Positions 32,456 to 41,309 of a stretch of 49,599 nt of DNA are shown piece by piece. Within the stretch, counting starts at the first letter, position 1; every line of letters starts with the position of its first letter. This DNA comes from Leifsonia shinshuensis (GTDB taxonomy: Bacteria; Actinomycetota; Actinomycetes; Actinomycetales; Microbacteriaceae), in NCBI RefSeq assembly GCF_022606355.1, contig NZ_JAHHZQ010000007.1:1-49599 (forward strand), read 5' to 3'. Made by a program: the position numbers and the translations under genes. Below the pieces are notes generated by a model. It made no database searches. It was not told the DNA's origin and worked only from the letters and a program-made list of their open reading frames with translations.

Positions 32456-33294
32456 CTCGCTCGTGCTCGGAGCCAGGAGTACGGGTCGATCGGTGTCTCG
32501 CCGTTCGCCCAGATCTCCAGGTGGAGGTGATTGCCGGTGCTGGCGCCCGTCGTGCCGACCCGTCCGATGATCTGGCCAGCCGCGATGCGGTCGCCGGCCC
32601 GGACCTGCAACGACCCGAACTGCATGTGCGCGTAGAGGCTTGCGAATCGCTCACCATTGACCCGGTGGTCGATGATCACATTCACGCCGAACCCGACATC
32701 GGACTCTTCGGCGGAACGGACCACGCCGTCAGCGATCGCGGCGATCTTGGTGCCGCCGCCGGGGGTCATGTCCAGGCCCTTGTGGTTGCTGGAGCACCCG
32801 GAGCAGGGCGCGGAGCGCGACCCATAGCCGTCGCTGATCGGGACATCGCCGGCGAACGGCCACTGGATCGGGCCAAGCGTGTTGCCCACGAGAGTGCCCG
32901 CGGGGTCCGTTCGCGCCGCAGCCTTGAGTTCGGCTTCTGAGGTCGCGCTGGGTGCGTCACGATTCACCGGAACGGCTGCGCCGCCGGTCTGCCCGATAGC
33001 CTGCGGCACACCCGCGACGATGGTGTCGGCCACCGTTTCGAGGGCGCCGTCAGGTTGTACAGCTTCGGCTGGAACCGAGGTCGCCACGCTCAAAGTCACG
33101 GCGAAGACGGCCCCCGCCAGAGGAAGTAGCAGGGAACGGCGGGCAGGCCGACCCTTGGAGCGCGGCCGGCTGCGGCGTCGCCGTCTTGGGACGCTCCGTT
33201 CAGCGGAGAGAGCCTCACGACGTGATCGAGGTTCAGCGGGGGCGGGGGTGAAGGTTGCGCGGCGAACCGGCCGCGCGCGGCGGGTGATGAGCAT
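32452..33294 (-). CDS. M23-family metallopeptidase (secreted or anchored)
   Basis: A 280-residue protein with a long basic N-terminal region (RRRRRSRPRSKGRPARRS) before a signal or anchor helix (LLLPLAGAVFAVTLSVATSV). The C-terminal LytM/M23 domain has HKGLDMTPGGGTKI and GNHLHLEIWANG supplying the zinc ligands. It probably cuts or remodels peptidoglycan. It differs from the transfer-operon M23 protein in lacking a lysozyme-like domain. It is part of the envelope operon upstream of dsbA-like and lspA. Confidence 0.88.
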   Translation of the reverse strand: MLITRRARPVRRATFTPAPAEPRSRREALSAERSVPRRRRRSRPRSKGRPARRSLLLPLAGAVFAVTLSVATSVPAEAVQPDGALETVADTIVAGVPQAIGQTGGAAVPVNRDAPSATSEAELKAAARTDPAGTLVGNTLGPIQWPFAGDVPISDGYGSRSAPCSGCSSNHKGLDMTPGGGTKIAAIADGVVRSAEESDVGFGVNVIIDHRVNGERFASLYAHMQFGSLQVRAGDRIAAGQIIGRVGTTGASTGNHLHLEIWANGETPIDPYSWLRARAR

Positions 33295-33369
33295 TTAGGG
33301 TTTCCGGACTCGGCCCTATGCGGGCACGGACAAGAACGACGAGGGCACCGTGGGTGCGCGAAAGTGTCG

Positions 33370-33783
33370 TCAGGTCCGGCTTATGGCCAGAGATTCCAGA
33401 GAAGGCGCGAGTGGTCGCTCGAGCTGCAATGACGCGCCCAGGCGTCGCACGACGCGCAGAAGAGTCAGGCGGACGTCTCGTCGCAGCAAACCCACGAACA
33501 GGGCTAGAGCTAAGGCGGCCGCAGCAAGTCCGAGGACGCACCCCAGGACCAGCACCTGGTCGTGTGGGACGCCGTTCTCTGATGAAGCGAGCGCGGCGGC
33601 GGCGGCTTTTGCTGCTGCCGGAGCGGCGTTGCCCTCAATGGCGGATGCCGCGGGCCCGGCGGTTTCGTTGACCGGGTGTGCCGTTTCGAACATGTGCGCC
33701 AGCAGCAGAGCGAACACGACGGTGAGCGCTGCGACGGCGAGGACGACCCAGCGTCGGATTCCTCTTGCACTCAGCGCGTTCAC
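33370..33783 (-). CDS. Small membrane protein heading the envelope operon
   Basis: A 137-residue protein with two hydrophobic helices (VVLAVAALTVVFALLLAHMF and VLVLGCVLGLAAAALALALFVGLL) separated by an Ala-rich outside segment. A basic cytoplasmic tail follows. It has the size and topology of membrane proteins seen near actinobacterial copper and redox genes. The family is uncertain. It is first in the minus-strand run that continues with the M23 peptidase. Confidence 0.68.
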   Translation of the reverse strand: MNALSARGIRRWVVLAVAALTVVFALLLAHMFETAHPVNETAGPAASAIEGNAAPAAAKAAAAALASSENGVPHDQVLVLGCVLGLAAAALALALFVGLLRRDVRLTLLRVVRRLGASLQLERPLAPSLESLAISRT

Positions 33784-33940
33784 CTCACCTCCACGGTCAC
33801 AGTTCGATAACAGCCAGCTTTTGGTGGGAAGCGTAGCAAACGGCTCCTGACTGCCGCATCCGAGTCGCGTCCGCGATCAGCCGACTCTCAGACGAGGCCC
33901 CTACGCTCCGGCAACCATACCGACCAGAAGGGTAAGAACC

Positions 33941-34252
33941 ATGAAATGTCCCGTTGACGGCGAGACACTCCTGCTCTCCGATCGCTCCGGAATCGAGATC
34001 GACTACTGTCCCGCCTGCCGAGGCGTTTGGCTGGATCGGGGCGAGCTCGACAAGATCATCGAACGCTCACTGACCCAGAGCCCATCGACTGGATACGCCG
34101 CCCCGGCTGACCCGCAAGGATGGTCGGACCCGAATCGATCCGGACATCACAACAAGAGCGGCCACGGAAACGCCGGCCACGGTAACTCCGGCCACAACGG
34201 CTACGGCAACAAGCGCCGCGGTGGCTGGCTGGGGGATCTCTTCGGCGACTAG
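33941..34252 (+). CDS. TFIIB-type zinc-ribbon protein with His/Gly-rich tail
   Basis: A 103-residue protein. The N-terminal zinc ribbon, MKCPVDGETLLL...YCPACRGVWLDRGELDKII, has two Cys pairs (CPVD and CPAC context) and the typical zf-TFIIB helix. The tail has HHNKSGHGNAGHGNSGHNGYG, a His/Gly/Asn repeat that could bind Ni, Zn or Cu. It lies inside the metal island, convergent with a CzrA-like sensor gene. The function is unknown; metal storage or delivery is plausible. Confidence 0.8.
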   Translation: MKCPVDGETLLLSDRSGIEIDYCPACRGVWLDRGELDKIIERSLTQSPSTGYAAPADPQGWSDPNRSGHHNKSGHGNAGHGNSGHNGYGNKRRGGWLGDLFGD

Positions 34253-34563
34253 TCGCCGCCCGGCTGGGCGTGGCCGAGGTGCAGCAGTGCCTGGTCGAAG
34301 AACTCGACGACGTGGTCATCGAACAGCCGGTAGGTGATGGAGCGTCCGTCGCGGTCGCCGATGACGAGCTTTGCCTGGCGGAGGATGCGCAGGTGGTTCG
34401 ATAGCGTCGCCTGTCCGATCTCCAGCTCCTCCGCCAAGACGGTCACGCTCGATGGACTCTGCCGAAGTCTGGCGAGCACGCGCAAGCGCGTCGGCGATGC
34501 CAGGCCATGGAAGACCTCCGCCAGCTCGCCGGCGCTCTCGATGTTCAACGTCAATTCGTCCAC
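34249..34563 (-). CDS. CzrA-like ArsR-family zinc/cobalt sensor
   Basis: A 104-residue winged-helix repressor: LASPTRLRVLARLRQSPSSVTVLAEELEIGQATLSNHLRILRQAKLV. The C-terminal helix DDHVVEFFDQALLHLGH exactly gives the D-x-H-x10-H-x2-H metal site of CzrA/SmtB-type sensors for Zn or Co. It is divergent from the CDF exporter gene, with a dyad between them, so it most likely represses that exporter until Zn/Co/Cd rises. Confidence 0.9.
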   Translation of the reverse strand: MDELTLNIESAGELAEVFHGLASPTRLRVLARLRQSPSSVTVLAEELEIGQATLSNHLRILRQAKLVIGDRDGRSITYRLFDDHVVEFFDQALLHLGHAQPGGD

Positions 34564-34633
34564 GACTCGCTCCTCGATTCTTCATCGTACCGAGAACGGT
34601 TCTGATTACGGTTCTCAACTACATTAACTAATT

Positions 34634-34649
34634 TACATATTCGCATGTA
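34634..34649. promoter_or_regulatory. Candidate CzrA-type operator
   Basis: TACAT-ATTCGC-ATGTA dyad in the AT-rich gap between the sensor gene and the CDF gene. It resembles SmtB/CzrA operators. Confidence 0.6.
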
Positions 34650-34684
34650 TTGACGTAAAGTGGGTGATGGCGAAAGGAGGTCGC

Positions 34685-35620
34685 ATGGATGGCCACGACC
34701 ATGGCAGCACGATGGAACTCTTCGGCGAGGCCGCCAAACGCCATCGCGTTCGCCTCTCGATCGCGTTCGGCATCACTTTCGTCATCCTGATTGCCGAGGT
34801 CGTCGGCACGGTCCTCACCGGCTCCCTGGCGTTGCTCGTCGACGCCGGCCACATGCTTACCGATACTGCCGGGCTGGCGATGGCGTTGGTGGCGTCGTAC
34901 CTGAGCACCAAACCGGCTACGAACAAGCGCACTTGGGGCTACCGGCGGGCTGAGGTGCTCGCCGCGACCGCGCAGGCCGCCGTCCTCCTCGGGGTCGGCG
35001 TGTTCGTCTTGATCGAGGGCATTCGGCGGCTGTTCGAGCCGCCGGAGATTCCCTCCACCGAGCTGCTGGTCTTCGGCATCATCGGCTTGGTCGGCAACAT
35101 CGCCTCGCTGACCGTGCTGGCCTCCAGCCGAAGCGAGAACTTCAACCTCCGCGCCGCCTTCCTCGAGGTGATGAACGACGCGCTCGGTTCGGTTGCGGTC
35201 ATCGTCGCTGCGATCCTGATCGGACTGACCGGATGGGGTGCCGCTGACGCGCTGGCCGGAATGTTCATCGGAGTACTGATCCTCCCGCGTGCGTTCAAGT
35301 TGCTGCGGGAGACGACCAGCGTGCTGCTGGAATCCACACCGCCCGGCCTCGACCTCGACTCCGTGCGCAATCACGTCCTGGAGCTGCCGGAGGTAGTCGA
35401 CATCCACGACCTGCACGCCACGCAGATCGCCACCGGGCTGCCGGTCCTCACCGCACACGTCATCGTGGAACCCGATACCTTCGAGAACGGGCGTCTGCCC
35501 GAGCTCCTGGACAAGCTGCAGGACTGCGTTGCAAGTCACTTCGAGGTCAGTATCGAACACTCCACCTTCCAGTTCGAGCCCCCGCAGCACAGCCGCCACG
35601 AGCATTCCGCACACGAGTAA
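34685..35620 (+). CDS. czcD: Cation diffusion facilitator (CzcD-like)
   Basis: A 311-residue membrane exporter. It has His-rich ends (MDGHDHG; HSRHEHSAHE), six helices, and the zinc-binding helix II motif LVDAGHMLTDTAGL. The helix V equivalent EVMNDALGSV has Asn where many have His, a change linked to altered metal selectivity in the family. The C-terminal cytoplasmic domain is VVDIHDLHATQIATG. The ATG at 34685 follows GAAAGGAGG, so the in-frame upstream GTG is rejected. Regulation is by the divergent CzrA-like repressor. Confidence 0.92.
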   Translation: MDGHDHGSTMELFGEAAKRHRVRLSIAFGITFVILIAEVVGTVLTGSLALLVDAGHMLTDTAGLAMALVASYLSTKPATNKRTWGYRRAEVLAATAQAAVLLGVGVFVLIEGIRRLFEPPEIPSTELLVFGIIGLVGNIASLTVLASSRSENFNLRAAFLEVMNDALGSVAVIVAAILIGLTGWGAADALAGMFIGVLILPRAFKLLRETTSVLLESTPPGLDLDSVRNHVLELPEVVDIHDLHATQIATGLPVLTAHVIVEPDTFENGRLPELLDKLQDCVASHFEVSIEHSTFQFEPPQHSRHEHSAHE

Positions 35621-35634
35621 CACAGGGACCATTG

Positions 35635-36270
35635 ATGACTGCCCCCAGCGCCGCCGCCGAGCCCAGCCGTTTCCTGTGGAGGGTCCTTGCCCTCCTGGGA
35701 GTCGTCGCGCTCGCTCTGGTCGCCAACTGCCTGACCGCGCCCCCTGCCGAAGCACACGATGCTCTCACTGAATCCAATCCGGCCCAAGGCCAAACCGTCA
35801 CCGAAAAGCTGGACCAGATCGTGCTGACCTTCAACGAGGCACCGCTGAGCGGCCTCCAGGGCGGCATCGTCATCCAGGCCGTCGGTCCGGGCGGCCACGA
35901 GGTCACCACCGGCGAACTCCGCATCCAGGACCGGACCCTGTCCCGTGCCGTTCTGATGACCGATCAAGGCGATTACACAGTGTCCTGGCGCACGGTCTCC
36001 GCCGACGGGCATCCGATCGACGGCAGCTACACCTTCAGCTACGCCGGGCCCATCCCGGCCGCTGCCACCGCGACCGTGACGCCGACGTCATCGGCAACGC
36101 CGACCCCCTCCGTTGTCGCCTCACCAACCAGCCCCCCGACGGCCGCGAACTCGTCCTCCGGGACGCCGATCGCGCTGGTGGTCGTGATCATCATCGTCGT
36201 GCTGATCCTCGCCGGCGGCGGACTCTGGCTCGCCACCGAACTCAACCGGCGACGCGCCAGCAAGGAATAG
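35635..36270 (+). CDS. copC: Copper resistance protein CopC, membrane-anchored
   Basis: A 211-residue protein with a signal peptide ending near AEA, and mature N-terminal His (HDALTESNPAQGQTV), a Cu(II) ligand of CopC. The beta-sandwich closes with VSWRTVSADGHPIDGSYTFSY, which carries the Asp/His copper residues. After it come a Ser/Thr/Pro linker and a C-terminal transmembrane helix (IALVVVIIIVVLILAGGGLWL) with a basic tail. It would hold copper outside the membrane for the adjacent CopD-type importer. It is convergent with ctaG, 5 bases apart. Confidence 0.92.
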   Translation: MTAPSAAAEPSRFLWRVLALLGVVALALVANCLTAPPAEAHDALTESNPAQGQTVTEKLDQIVLTFNEAPLSGLQGGIVIQAVGPGGHEVTTGELRIQDRTLSRAVLMTDQGDYTVSWRTVSADGHPIDGSYTFSYAGPIPAAATATVTPTSSATPTPSVVASPTSPPTAANSSSGTPIALVVVIIIVVLILAGGGLWLATELNRRRASKE

Positions 36271-36275
36271 CTTGC

Positions 36276-37214
36276 TCAGCGGCGATTCAGCCGCAACAGC
36301 CAAGCGTTGTACGCATCGAGCTCCGCGTCGCCTTCCACATCTTTCCGGCGGTCGGCGGCCTCCGCTCGGCGGGTGTCGTCGGACGCCCACGCGAACAACA
36401 GGATCAGCACGATAATCAGCGACGGCAGCTCACCATAGGACCACGCCAACGCGCCAGCGATGCGCTGATCAGCAACAGCGTCAACGCTCCACGCCGCCGG
36501 CGGCCGGGCGAAGAAGCCCACCAGCGGTACGGTCGCCATCATCGCGATCACCCCGAAGAACGCATGAAGGGGCATCTCGATGAACATGTCCAACAGGCGA
36601 CCGAGATGCGATTGGCGATGTGGCAATGGGTCAGGAGAGATCAGCGGCAGAGTGAAGAGGACGCCCGCGGCCAAGAACACCACCTCGAGTGAGAGGTGCC
36701 CGGCCACGGATCCCAGCAATGTCGACGCGATGCCGCTGAAATAGAGCCCGTAGAACACCATCAGGAACAGCGGGACCATGAACCCCGGATGCAACAGCAG
36801 ACGGGCAAGCCGGGACCTCAGACCGGTGAGAGCCAATCGCCGAACGAGGCGCCAACGCCCCCTCGCCGGCGCCGCCTTCAGTAGGAGCGTGCCCGGCGCC
36901 CCCAAAATCAGCAGCGGCGGGATCGTCATCATCAGGGTGAGCTGCTGAAACATGAACACCGAAAACATCCGATAGCCGTAGCCCTCCAGCCCCGTACCGG
37001 TCAATGCGACGAGAACTCCGCAGCCGGTCACGAAGAGAGTGGTGCGCCACCACGGCCATGCAATACGCCGGCACGCTAGCAACCAAACGCCCCACCCATA
37101 GGCGAGGGCGAGAAGGACGCCTACCACTGGGAGAAGCGGCACCGGTTGCGGAGCCCAGGTTAGGAAGGCCTCCAAGCCCGGTGGCTCCTCCGGCAAGTAC
37201 ACAGGCCCATCCAT
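36276..37214 (-). CDS. ctaG: CtaG-type cytochrome oxidase assembly / copper protein
   Basis: A 312-residue polytopic protein of the caa3 assembly (CtaG) family: FMFQQLTLMMTIPPLLILGAP, HPGFMVPLFLMVFYGLYF, SLEVVFLAAGVLFTLPLI, and IEMPLHAFFGVIAMM, with His/Met positions on several helices. The start is ATG 37214, one base after the CopD stop; the longer frame reads into copD. In many actinobacteria CtaG is fused to CopD; here they are separate and coupled. Confidence 0.9.
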   Translation of the reverse strand: MDGPVYLPEEPPGLEAFLTWAPQPVPLLPVVGVLLALAYGWGVWLLACRRIAWPWWRTTLFVTGCGVLVALTGTGLEGYGYRMFSVFMFQQLTLMMTIPPLLILGAPGTLLLKAAPARGRWRLVRRLALTGLRSRLARLLLHPGFMVPLFLMVFYGLYFSGIASTLLGSVAGHLSLEVVFLAAGVLFTLPLISPDPLPHRQSHLGRLLDMFIEMPLHAFFGVIAMMATVPLVGFFARPPAAWSVDAVADQRIAGALAWSYGELPSLIIVLILLFAWASDDTRRAEAADRRKDVEGDAELDAYNAWLLRLNRR

Positions 37215-37215
37215 C

Positions 37216-39126
37216 TCAGGCTCGCTCCGGTCTTGGAGACTCCGGCCGAGCCTCGACCACCCGCTGACCCAAAACCAGCAGCAGCACGAACACAGCAATG
37301 GCGGCGATCGCCCAGAGCAGCACGGCCGCGATGAGCTGATCGAGCGCGGGAGTCACGCCCAACGCGGGCAAGGTCACCCCGTACCACGCAGGGAGGATAC
37401 CTCCGGGGACGAAAGCGACCACGACCGCGAGCAAGCCCACTGCCAGGACCACCGCCATGGCGATCCCCACCGCCTGCGCCAACAGGCGCTGTCCTTCGCC
37501 GAGCGTGCGCAACAGTGACGCAGCGAACAGCGTCGTCACCCCGAACACCAGGACTGTCGTGAGGGTCCGGCCCACCGGGTCCTGCACCGCCCAACCCAGC
37601 CACGGCGATAGAAACACGGTGCCGAGCAGCACAACCAGAGCACAAGCCGACAGCCACGGCGTCCGGAGCGGCACTGCCATCGCTCGACTTCCTAGTACCC
37701 AGCTCGTCCATTCGCGCGTACCGAGGCTGCCGTCCCCCCGAAGTCTCACGACCGTCTGAAGCAAGCGAATCGGCTGCGCTGCGACAACCAGAATTGCCGA
37801 AAGCACACCACCGAGCAGAAGCAGAGTCGTGTACGCCGCAAACGAGAACGTTGCATAAGCCCCGGGAAGCGAACAGAACGCGAACACGATGACCACGGCA
37901 CACCCGATCGCGGCGACCATCCGCGATCGGGGCCAGCTGCCGCTTCGACGTGCCGCGATCGCGCCGTAGAGGTAGGACCCAAAGCCGAGGACTACAACGA
38001 GCACCGCTGCGGCGTCGAACACCCACGCGTCCATGAGCCGGGCGATGCCCGGTGCCAACGGTAACCGGTCACCAGTGAGCTGCTCAGCCTTCGTCGCCAA
38101 CAGGATCTGACCACCCGGAGTCTCTGTCCGAGAGAGCGTTGCTCCTGTCCCCATCGCGACGCCCATAACCACAAGCTCCCAGAGAGCGAGGGAGCCAAAG
38201 GCGAGCCGGCGCCGCAGCGCAGGCGCATCCATGGAACCGAACCGTCGAATCACGTAGGTTCGTTGCGCCCATCCGAACGCCACCAGAAGGAGGAGGGCGA
38301 CCACCTTCACGGACAGGAGCCGACCGTAGTCCGTGGTCAGGAGCTGTGCTGGATCGCTCAGACGAACGAGTGCGCCTGCCAACCCGGAAATGGTCACCGC
38401 GCACAACCCCGCCAGTGCGATCGCTGAATAGCGACGCACCAACGCAACAAATGTGCGCCCATCAACGGTCGCGACATAGACCACCGCGGCCAGACCACCA
38501 ACCCACACCGCCGCTCCCGCGACGTGCAGCCACAGCGCAACCGTCGCCGTGACGTGATTTCCAGCCCCGGCGGCGTGCCCCTGGAGCGCGAGTGGAACCA
38601 GCGCAGCGAAAGCCAAGATGGCAGCCGCGGCCACGCCTGCCTGCCCACGGGCCGCGAACGCCACAACACTGATCGTCGCAGTCATCAGGATTGTGGCGAA
38701 CCACCCTTGGCCGACCGCGATCTGTGTGAAGAACTGAGCAAGGCTAGGACCGAGCATGTTCGCCTCAACCGGCCCCGTCAAGCTGATCGAGGTCATGACC
38801 GCAGCAATGCAGCTGGCGACCAGCCAGCAGGCGGAACACCAGGGCGCCGCGTCCAGGAGCCGGTTCCACGACCGTAATCCGACCGGTACGCAGAAAGCTG
38901 CAACGACGAGCACACCGATCGTGGCCGCAGCCGCCAGATCGACGACCACTTTCACAGCCGGCAACCCATACGTCACCGCCGGCCCCGGATTGAAGATCGA
39001 CCCATCCGGCTGGACGGTGAGCAATGCCAGCACCAGCGCAGCAGACAACGCTGTAATGGCGAGAGCGGCAAGCGCAGCGATCGCACCTCGCGTTGGGGCG
39101 GATCGCGTCGACGTTGCCCCGGTCAC
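37216..39126 (-). CDS. copD: CopD-family copper import protein (extended)
   Basis: A 636-residue membrane protein with about 14 helices. The central part (about residues 180-340) has CopD features: HVTATVALWLHVAGAAVWVGGLAAVVY, YSAIALAGLCAVTISGLAGALVRL and KVVALLLLVAFGWAQRTYVIRRF. The C-terminal 250 residues add six more helices without clear identity. It would move copper delivered by CopC. The GTG start overlaps the stop of the small upstream gene (GTGA) and the stop is one base from ctaG, so the three form an operon. Confidence 0.88.
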   Translation of the reverse strand: MTGATSTRSAPTRGAIAALAALAITALSAALVLALLTVQPDGSIFNPGPAVTYGLPAVKVVVDLAAAATIGVLVVAAFCVPVGLRSWNRLLDAAPWCSACWLVASCIAAVMTSISLTGPVEANMLGPSLAQFFTQIAVGQGWFATILMTATISVVAFAARGQAGVAAAAILAFAALVPLALQGHAAGAGNHVTATVALWLHVAGAAVWVGGLAAVVYVATVDGRTFVALVRRYSAIALAGLCAVTISGLAGALVRLSDPAQLLTTDYGRLLSVKVVALLLLVAFGWAQRTYVIRRFGSMDAPALRRRLAFGSLALWELVVMGVAMGTGATLSRTETPGGQILLATKAEQLTGDRLPLAPGIARLMDAWVFDAAAVLVVVLGFGSYLYGAIAARRSGSWPRSRMVAAIGCAVVIVFAFCSLPGAYATFSFAAYTTLLLLGGVLSAILVVAAQPIRLLQTVVRLRGDGSLGTREWTSWVLGSRAMAVPLRTPWLSACALVVLLGTVFLSPWLGWAVQDPVGRTLTTVLVFGVTTLFAASLLRTLGEGQRLLAQAVGIAMAVVLAVGLLAVVVAFVPGGILPAWYGVTLPALGVTPALDQLIAAVLLWAIAAIAVFVLLLVLGQRVVEARPESPRPERA

Positions 39127-39323
39127 GACGGATCCTGCTCACCGGCCTGCGCGGAACCGGCTGCCGACACGCGTTGCGCGCGCTGCCGCTTCTCCTCGCG
39201 CGCGTACGCTTCACGTTCACGCCGATCAGCGCGAAATATTGATCGCAGCACGAACCAGAAAACGAGTCCCACCAACACCGTTGGTGTCAGAGACCACAGA
39301 GCATTGGTCCAAAAGTCGTCCAT
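39123..39323 (-). CDS. Small single-pass membrane protein upstream of copD
   Basis: A 66-residue protein, MDDFWTNALWSLTPTVLVGLVFWFVLRSIFRADRREREAYAREEKRQRAQ, with one helix followed by a highly charged cytoplasmic helix. Small proteins of this form are often seen beside copD in Microbacteriaceae (from memory). The ATG at 39323 follows GAAGGTGAAG; the longer frame upstream has no better start. It is coupled to copD by GTGA. Confidence 0.75.
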   Translation of the reverse strand: MDDFWTNALWSLTPTVLVGLVFWFVLRSIFRADRREREAYAREEKRQRAQRVSAAGSAQAGEQDPS

Positions 39324-39400
39324 CTTCACCTTCACAAACCGTCGAACACACGGCTCGCCGAGCAGGGCGTGCGCGTGCAAAATCCCGGAACGGACGGTGA

Positions 39401-39760
39401 TCAGATTCGAAGTATGCCCAGCAGTCCCAACAGTGAAGGCGGCGCGGGCGACTCTCGTTGCGGAATGGCCACAGCAGCCGGCGTCGGCCGCTCGGTCCTG
39501 AATCGGACTTCGACCACGACCAACGAATCATGAATCGGGGTCGCAGCGCCCGCCGTGGCGCACAACGCCGCGCAGAATTCGGAATCGCTGTGATTGGAAT
39601 CCGTGTCGCCGACACTCACTGGCTGTGACCAAGACGTGCCCACGGCTGCGTGTGCTGCATCGGAAGAGTGGCCGAAGCCGACGCCGGCGATCACCGCGGC
39701 GACAAGGACGAGTAGGAAGATGTGCACCACGCGCAGCGTTCTACTCACCTCTACCTCCAT
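39401..39760 (-). CDS. Small secreted or anchored protein, DUF6153-like
   Basis: A 119-residue protein with an N-terminal hydrophobic helix (VVHIFLLVLVAAVIAGVGFG). A His-containing outside part (HSSDAAHAAVG; NHSDSEFCAALCATAG) has a CxxxC pair able to bind metal. It lies directly upstream of the CopD operon, so a copper role is likely. The DUF6153 suggestion is tentative. Confidence 0.65.
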   Translation of the reverse strand: MEVEVSRTLRVVHIFLLVLVAAVIAGVGFGHSSDAAHAAVGTSWSQPVSVGDTDSNHSDSEFCAALCATAGAATPIHDSLVVVEVRFRTERPTPAAVAIPQRESPAPPSLLGLLGILRI

Positions 39761-39881
39761 TTGCTCGGCTCAGCGTACCCAGTTCAACTGTGAGAGGCCC
39801 CTCTCAGAGCCCATCGGTCGCACTTCGTCGGCGCAGCGGCTCCTCTTGCCACCGCGGACCGGCAAACGGATGATGTGAACC

Positions 39882-40430
39882 ATGACCGGTCGGGGCTCAC
39901 TGAGCCCACCCTCGCACGCGCCGACCGACGACGCACGCCGTACGTTATTGGGGCACATCGGTACCCCCGCTGCGATCTACGGCACGATCGTCTATGCGAG
40001 CGTCGTCGCTGCGACTTCGATCGGTCTCAAGGAATCAAGCTCGGCATGGCAAGTGCTCATCTTCGCCGTCGTCAGCGTCGTCGTGTTCTGGGTCGCTCAC
40101 GTCTATTCGACTGCGCTCGGTTCCCACGGGCATGCCGACCATCTCCGAGACCGGATAAGAGATTCGATCAGACAAGCGCTGAAGGAATCCAGCGGCATGT
40201 TGGAGGCAGCCGTCGTCCCATCCATTCCCCTGCTGCTCGCGGCCTTCGGTGTGATGACGACCGACACCGGCATATCGATCGCACTCTGGGTCGCCGTCGT
40301 CATGCTTGCTCTGCTGGGCTACCTCGTCCTCTGGCTTCGCGCTCGACCATGGTGGGCCTGCATAACCGCAGCGCTGATCAGCGCTCTACTCGGCATTCTG
40401 GTGATCCTGCTCAAGACGGCACTCTATTGA
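39882..40430 (+). CDS. Integral membrane protein, unknown
   Basis: A 182-residue protein with about five hydrophobic helices (GTIVYASVVAATSIGLK; VLIFAVVSVVVFWVAHVYSTAL; VVPSIPLLLAAFGVMTT; ALWVAVVMLALLGYLVLWL; ITAALISALLGILVILL) and a His motif GSHGHADHLRD between helices two and three. It is common in actinobacteria as a hypothetical protein. No transporter motif is recognised. It is divergent from the copper operon and downstream of no obvious promoter repeat. Confidence 0.75.
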   Translation: MTGRGSLSPPSHAPTDDARRTLLGHIGTPAAIYGTIVYASVVAATSIGLKESSSAWQVLIFAVVSVVVFWVAHVYSTALGSHGHADHLRDRIRDSIRQALKESSGMLEAAVVPSIPLLLAAFGVMTTDTGISIALWVAVVMLALLGYLVLWLRARPWWACITAALISALLGILVILLKTALY

Positions 40431-40504
40431 CCAGGAGCCGTGAGTGGTCCCGTCGTGGCCTTGCGTATCCGCCGGAAGTCCGCCTCTCAAGGCGCACGGT
40501 TTGA

Positions 40505-41204
40505 TCAGCGATCGGCGGCGATGGGGGTGACGACGAACTCGTCGAGGTTGCGCAGCTCGCCGCGGACGTGTTCGGTCGCGTGCTCTGCCACGTGCGTGGC
40601 GTCGCGGAGGTTTTCGGCGTTCGTCGTGATGACTGCCGAGCCGAGGAGCCGGTGGCCGACCCAGCGCAGCTTGACGCTCCGGATACCGGTCACGCCCTTC
40701 GTGTGCGTCAAGCTGCGCTCGACGCGGTCGATCAGACCCGGGTCGACAGCATCCATCAGGCGCGCCCCGACGGACTTCGCGGTCCCCCCCAGCAGGATCA
40801 GGATCGAGATCGCAATGAGGAGGCCGATGATCGGGTCGGCGATCGGAAACCCGAGAAGGACGCCGATTGCGCCGAGCACAACCGACAGCGAGGTGATGCC
40901 ATCCAGTCGCGCGTGCACACCGTCGGCGACGAGCGCCGCGGAGCCGATCTTCCGGCCAACGCGGTTCGGTAGATTGCGACAAGCTCGTTGCCGGCGAAGC
41001 CGACCAGACCGGCGGCGATCAGCCACCACGCGTTCTCCACCGGGCGCGGATGGACGAACCGGTCGATCGCCTCCCACCCGGCGACCACGGCCGACAGTGC
41101 GACGACGAAGATGATCAGCTGTCGCCAAACGACGCGGACGAGTTGCAATCGCGTGTCCGATAGGCGGTCGACCAGCGCACAGTCCTCGACTGCTGGGGCC
41201 TGCG
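40505..41204 (-). pseudogene. 5-prime-truncated, frameshifted CDF cation transporter
   Basis: The C-terminal two thirds of a CDF protein can be read in two frames. The upstream frame has WRQLIIFVVALSAVVAGWEAIDRFVHP...FAGNELVAIYR. The downstream frame has RVGRKIGSAALVADGVHARLDGITSLSVVLGAIGVLLG to the TGA at 40505. The break is at about 40974, where one base is missing between IYR and RVGRKIG. Nothing resembling helices I-II exists upstream; the frame runs into a stop near 41220, just before the resolvase element. It is therefore both truncated and frameshifted. Confidence 0.8.
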
Positions 41205-41309
41205 TGTGTGAACCGCGTCATCACGCGGGAGTGCGGGCGAAGGTCAATGCCCGTTAGACCCGCCCGATGAAATGCCCGCTGATGGGACGCTAACTGCAAC
41301 ACTGTTCTC

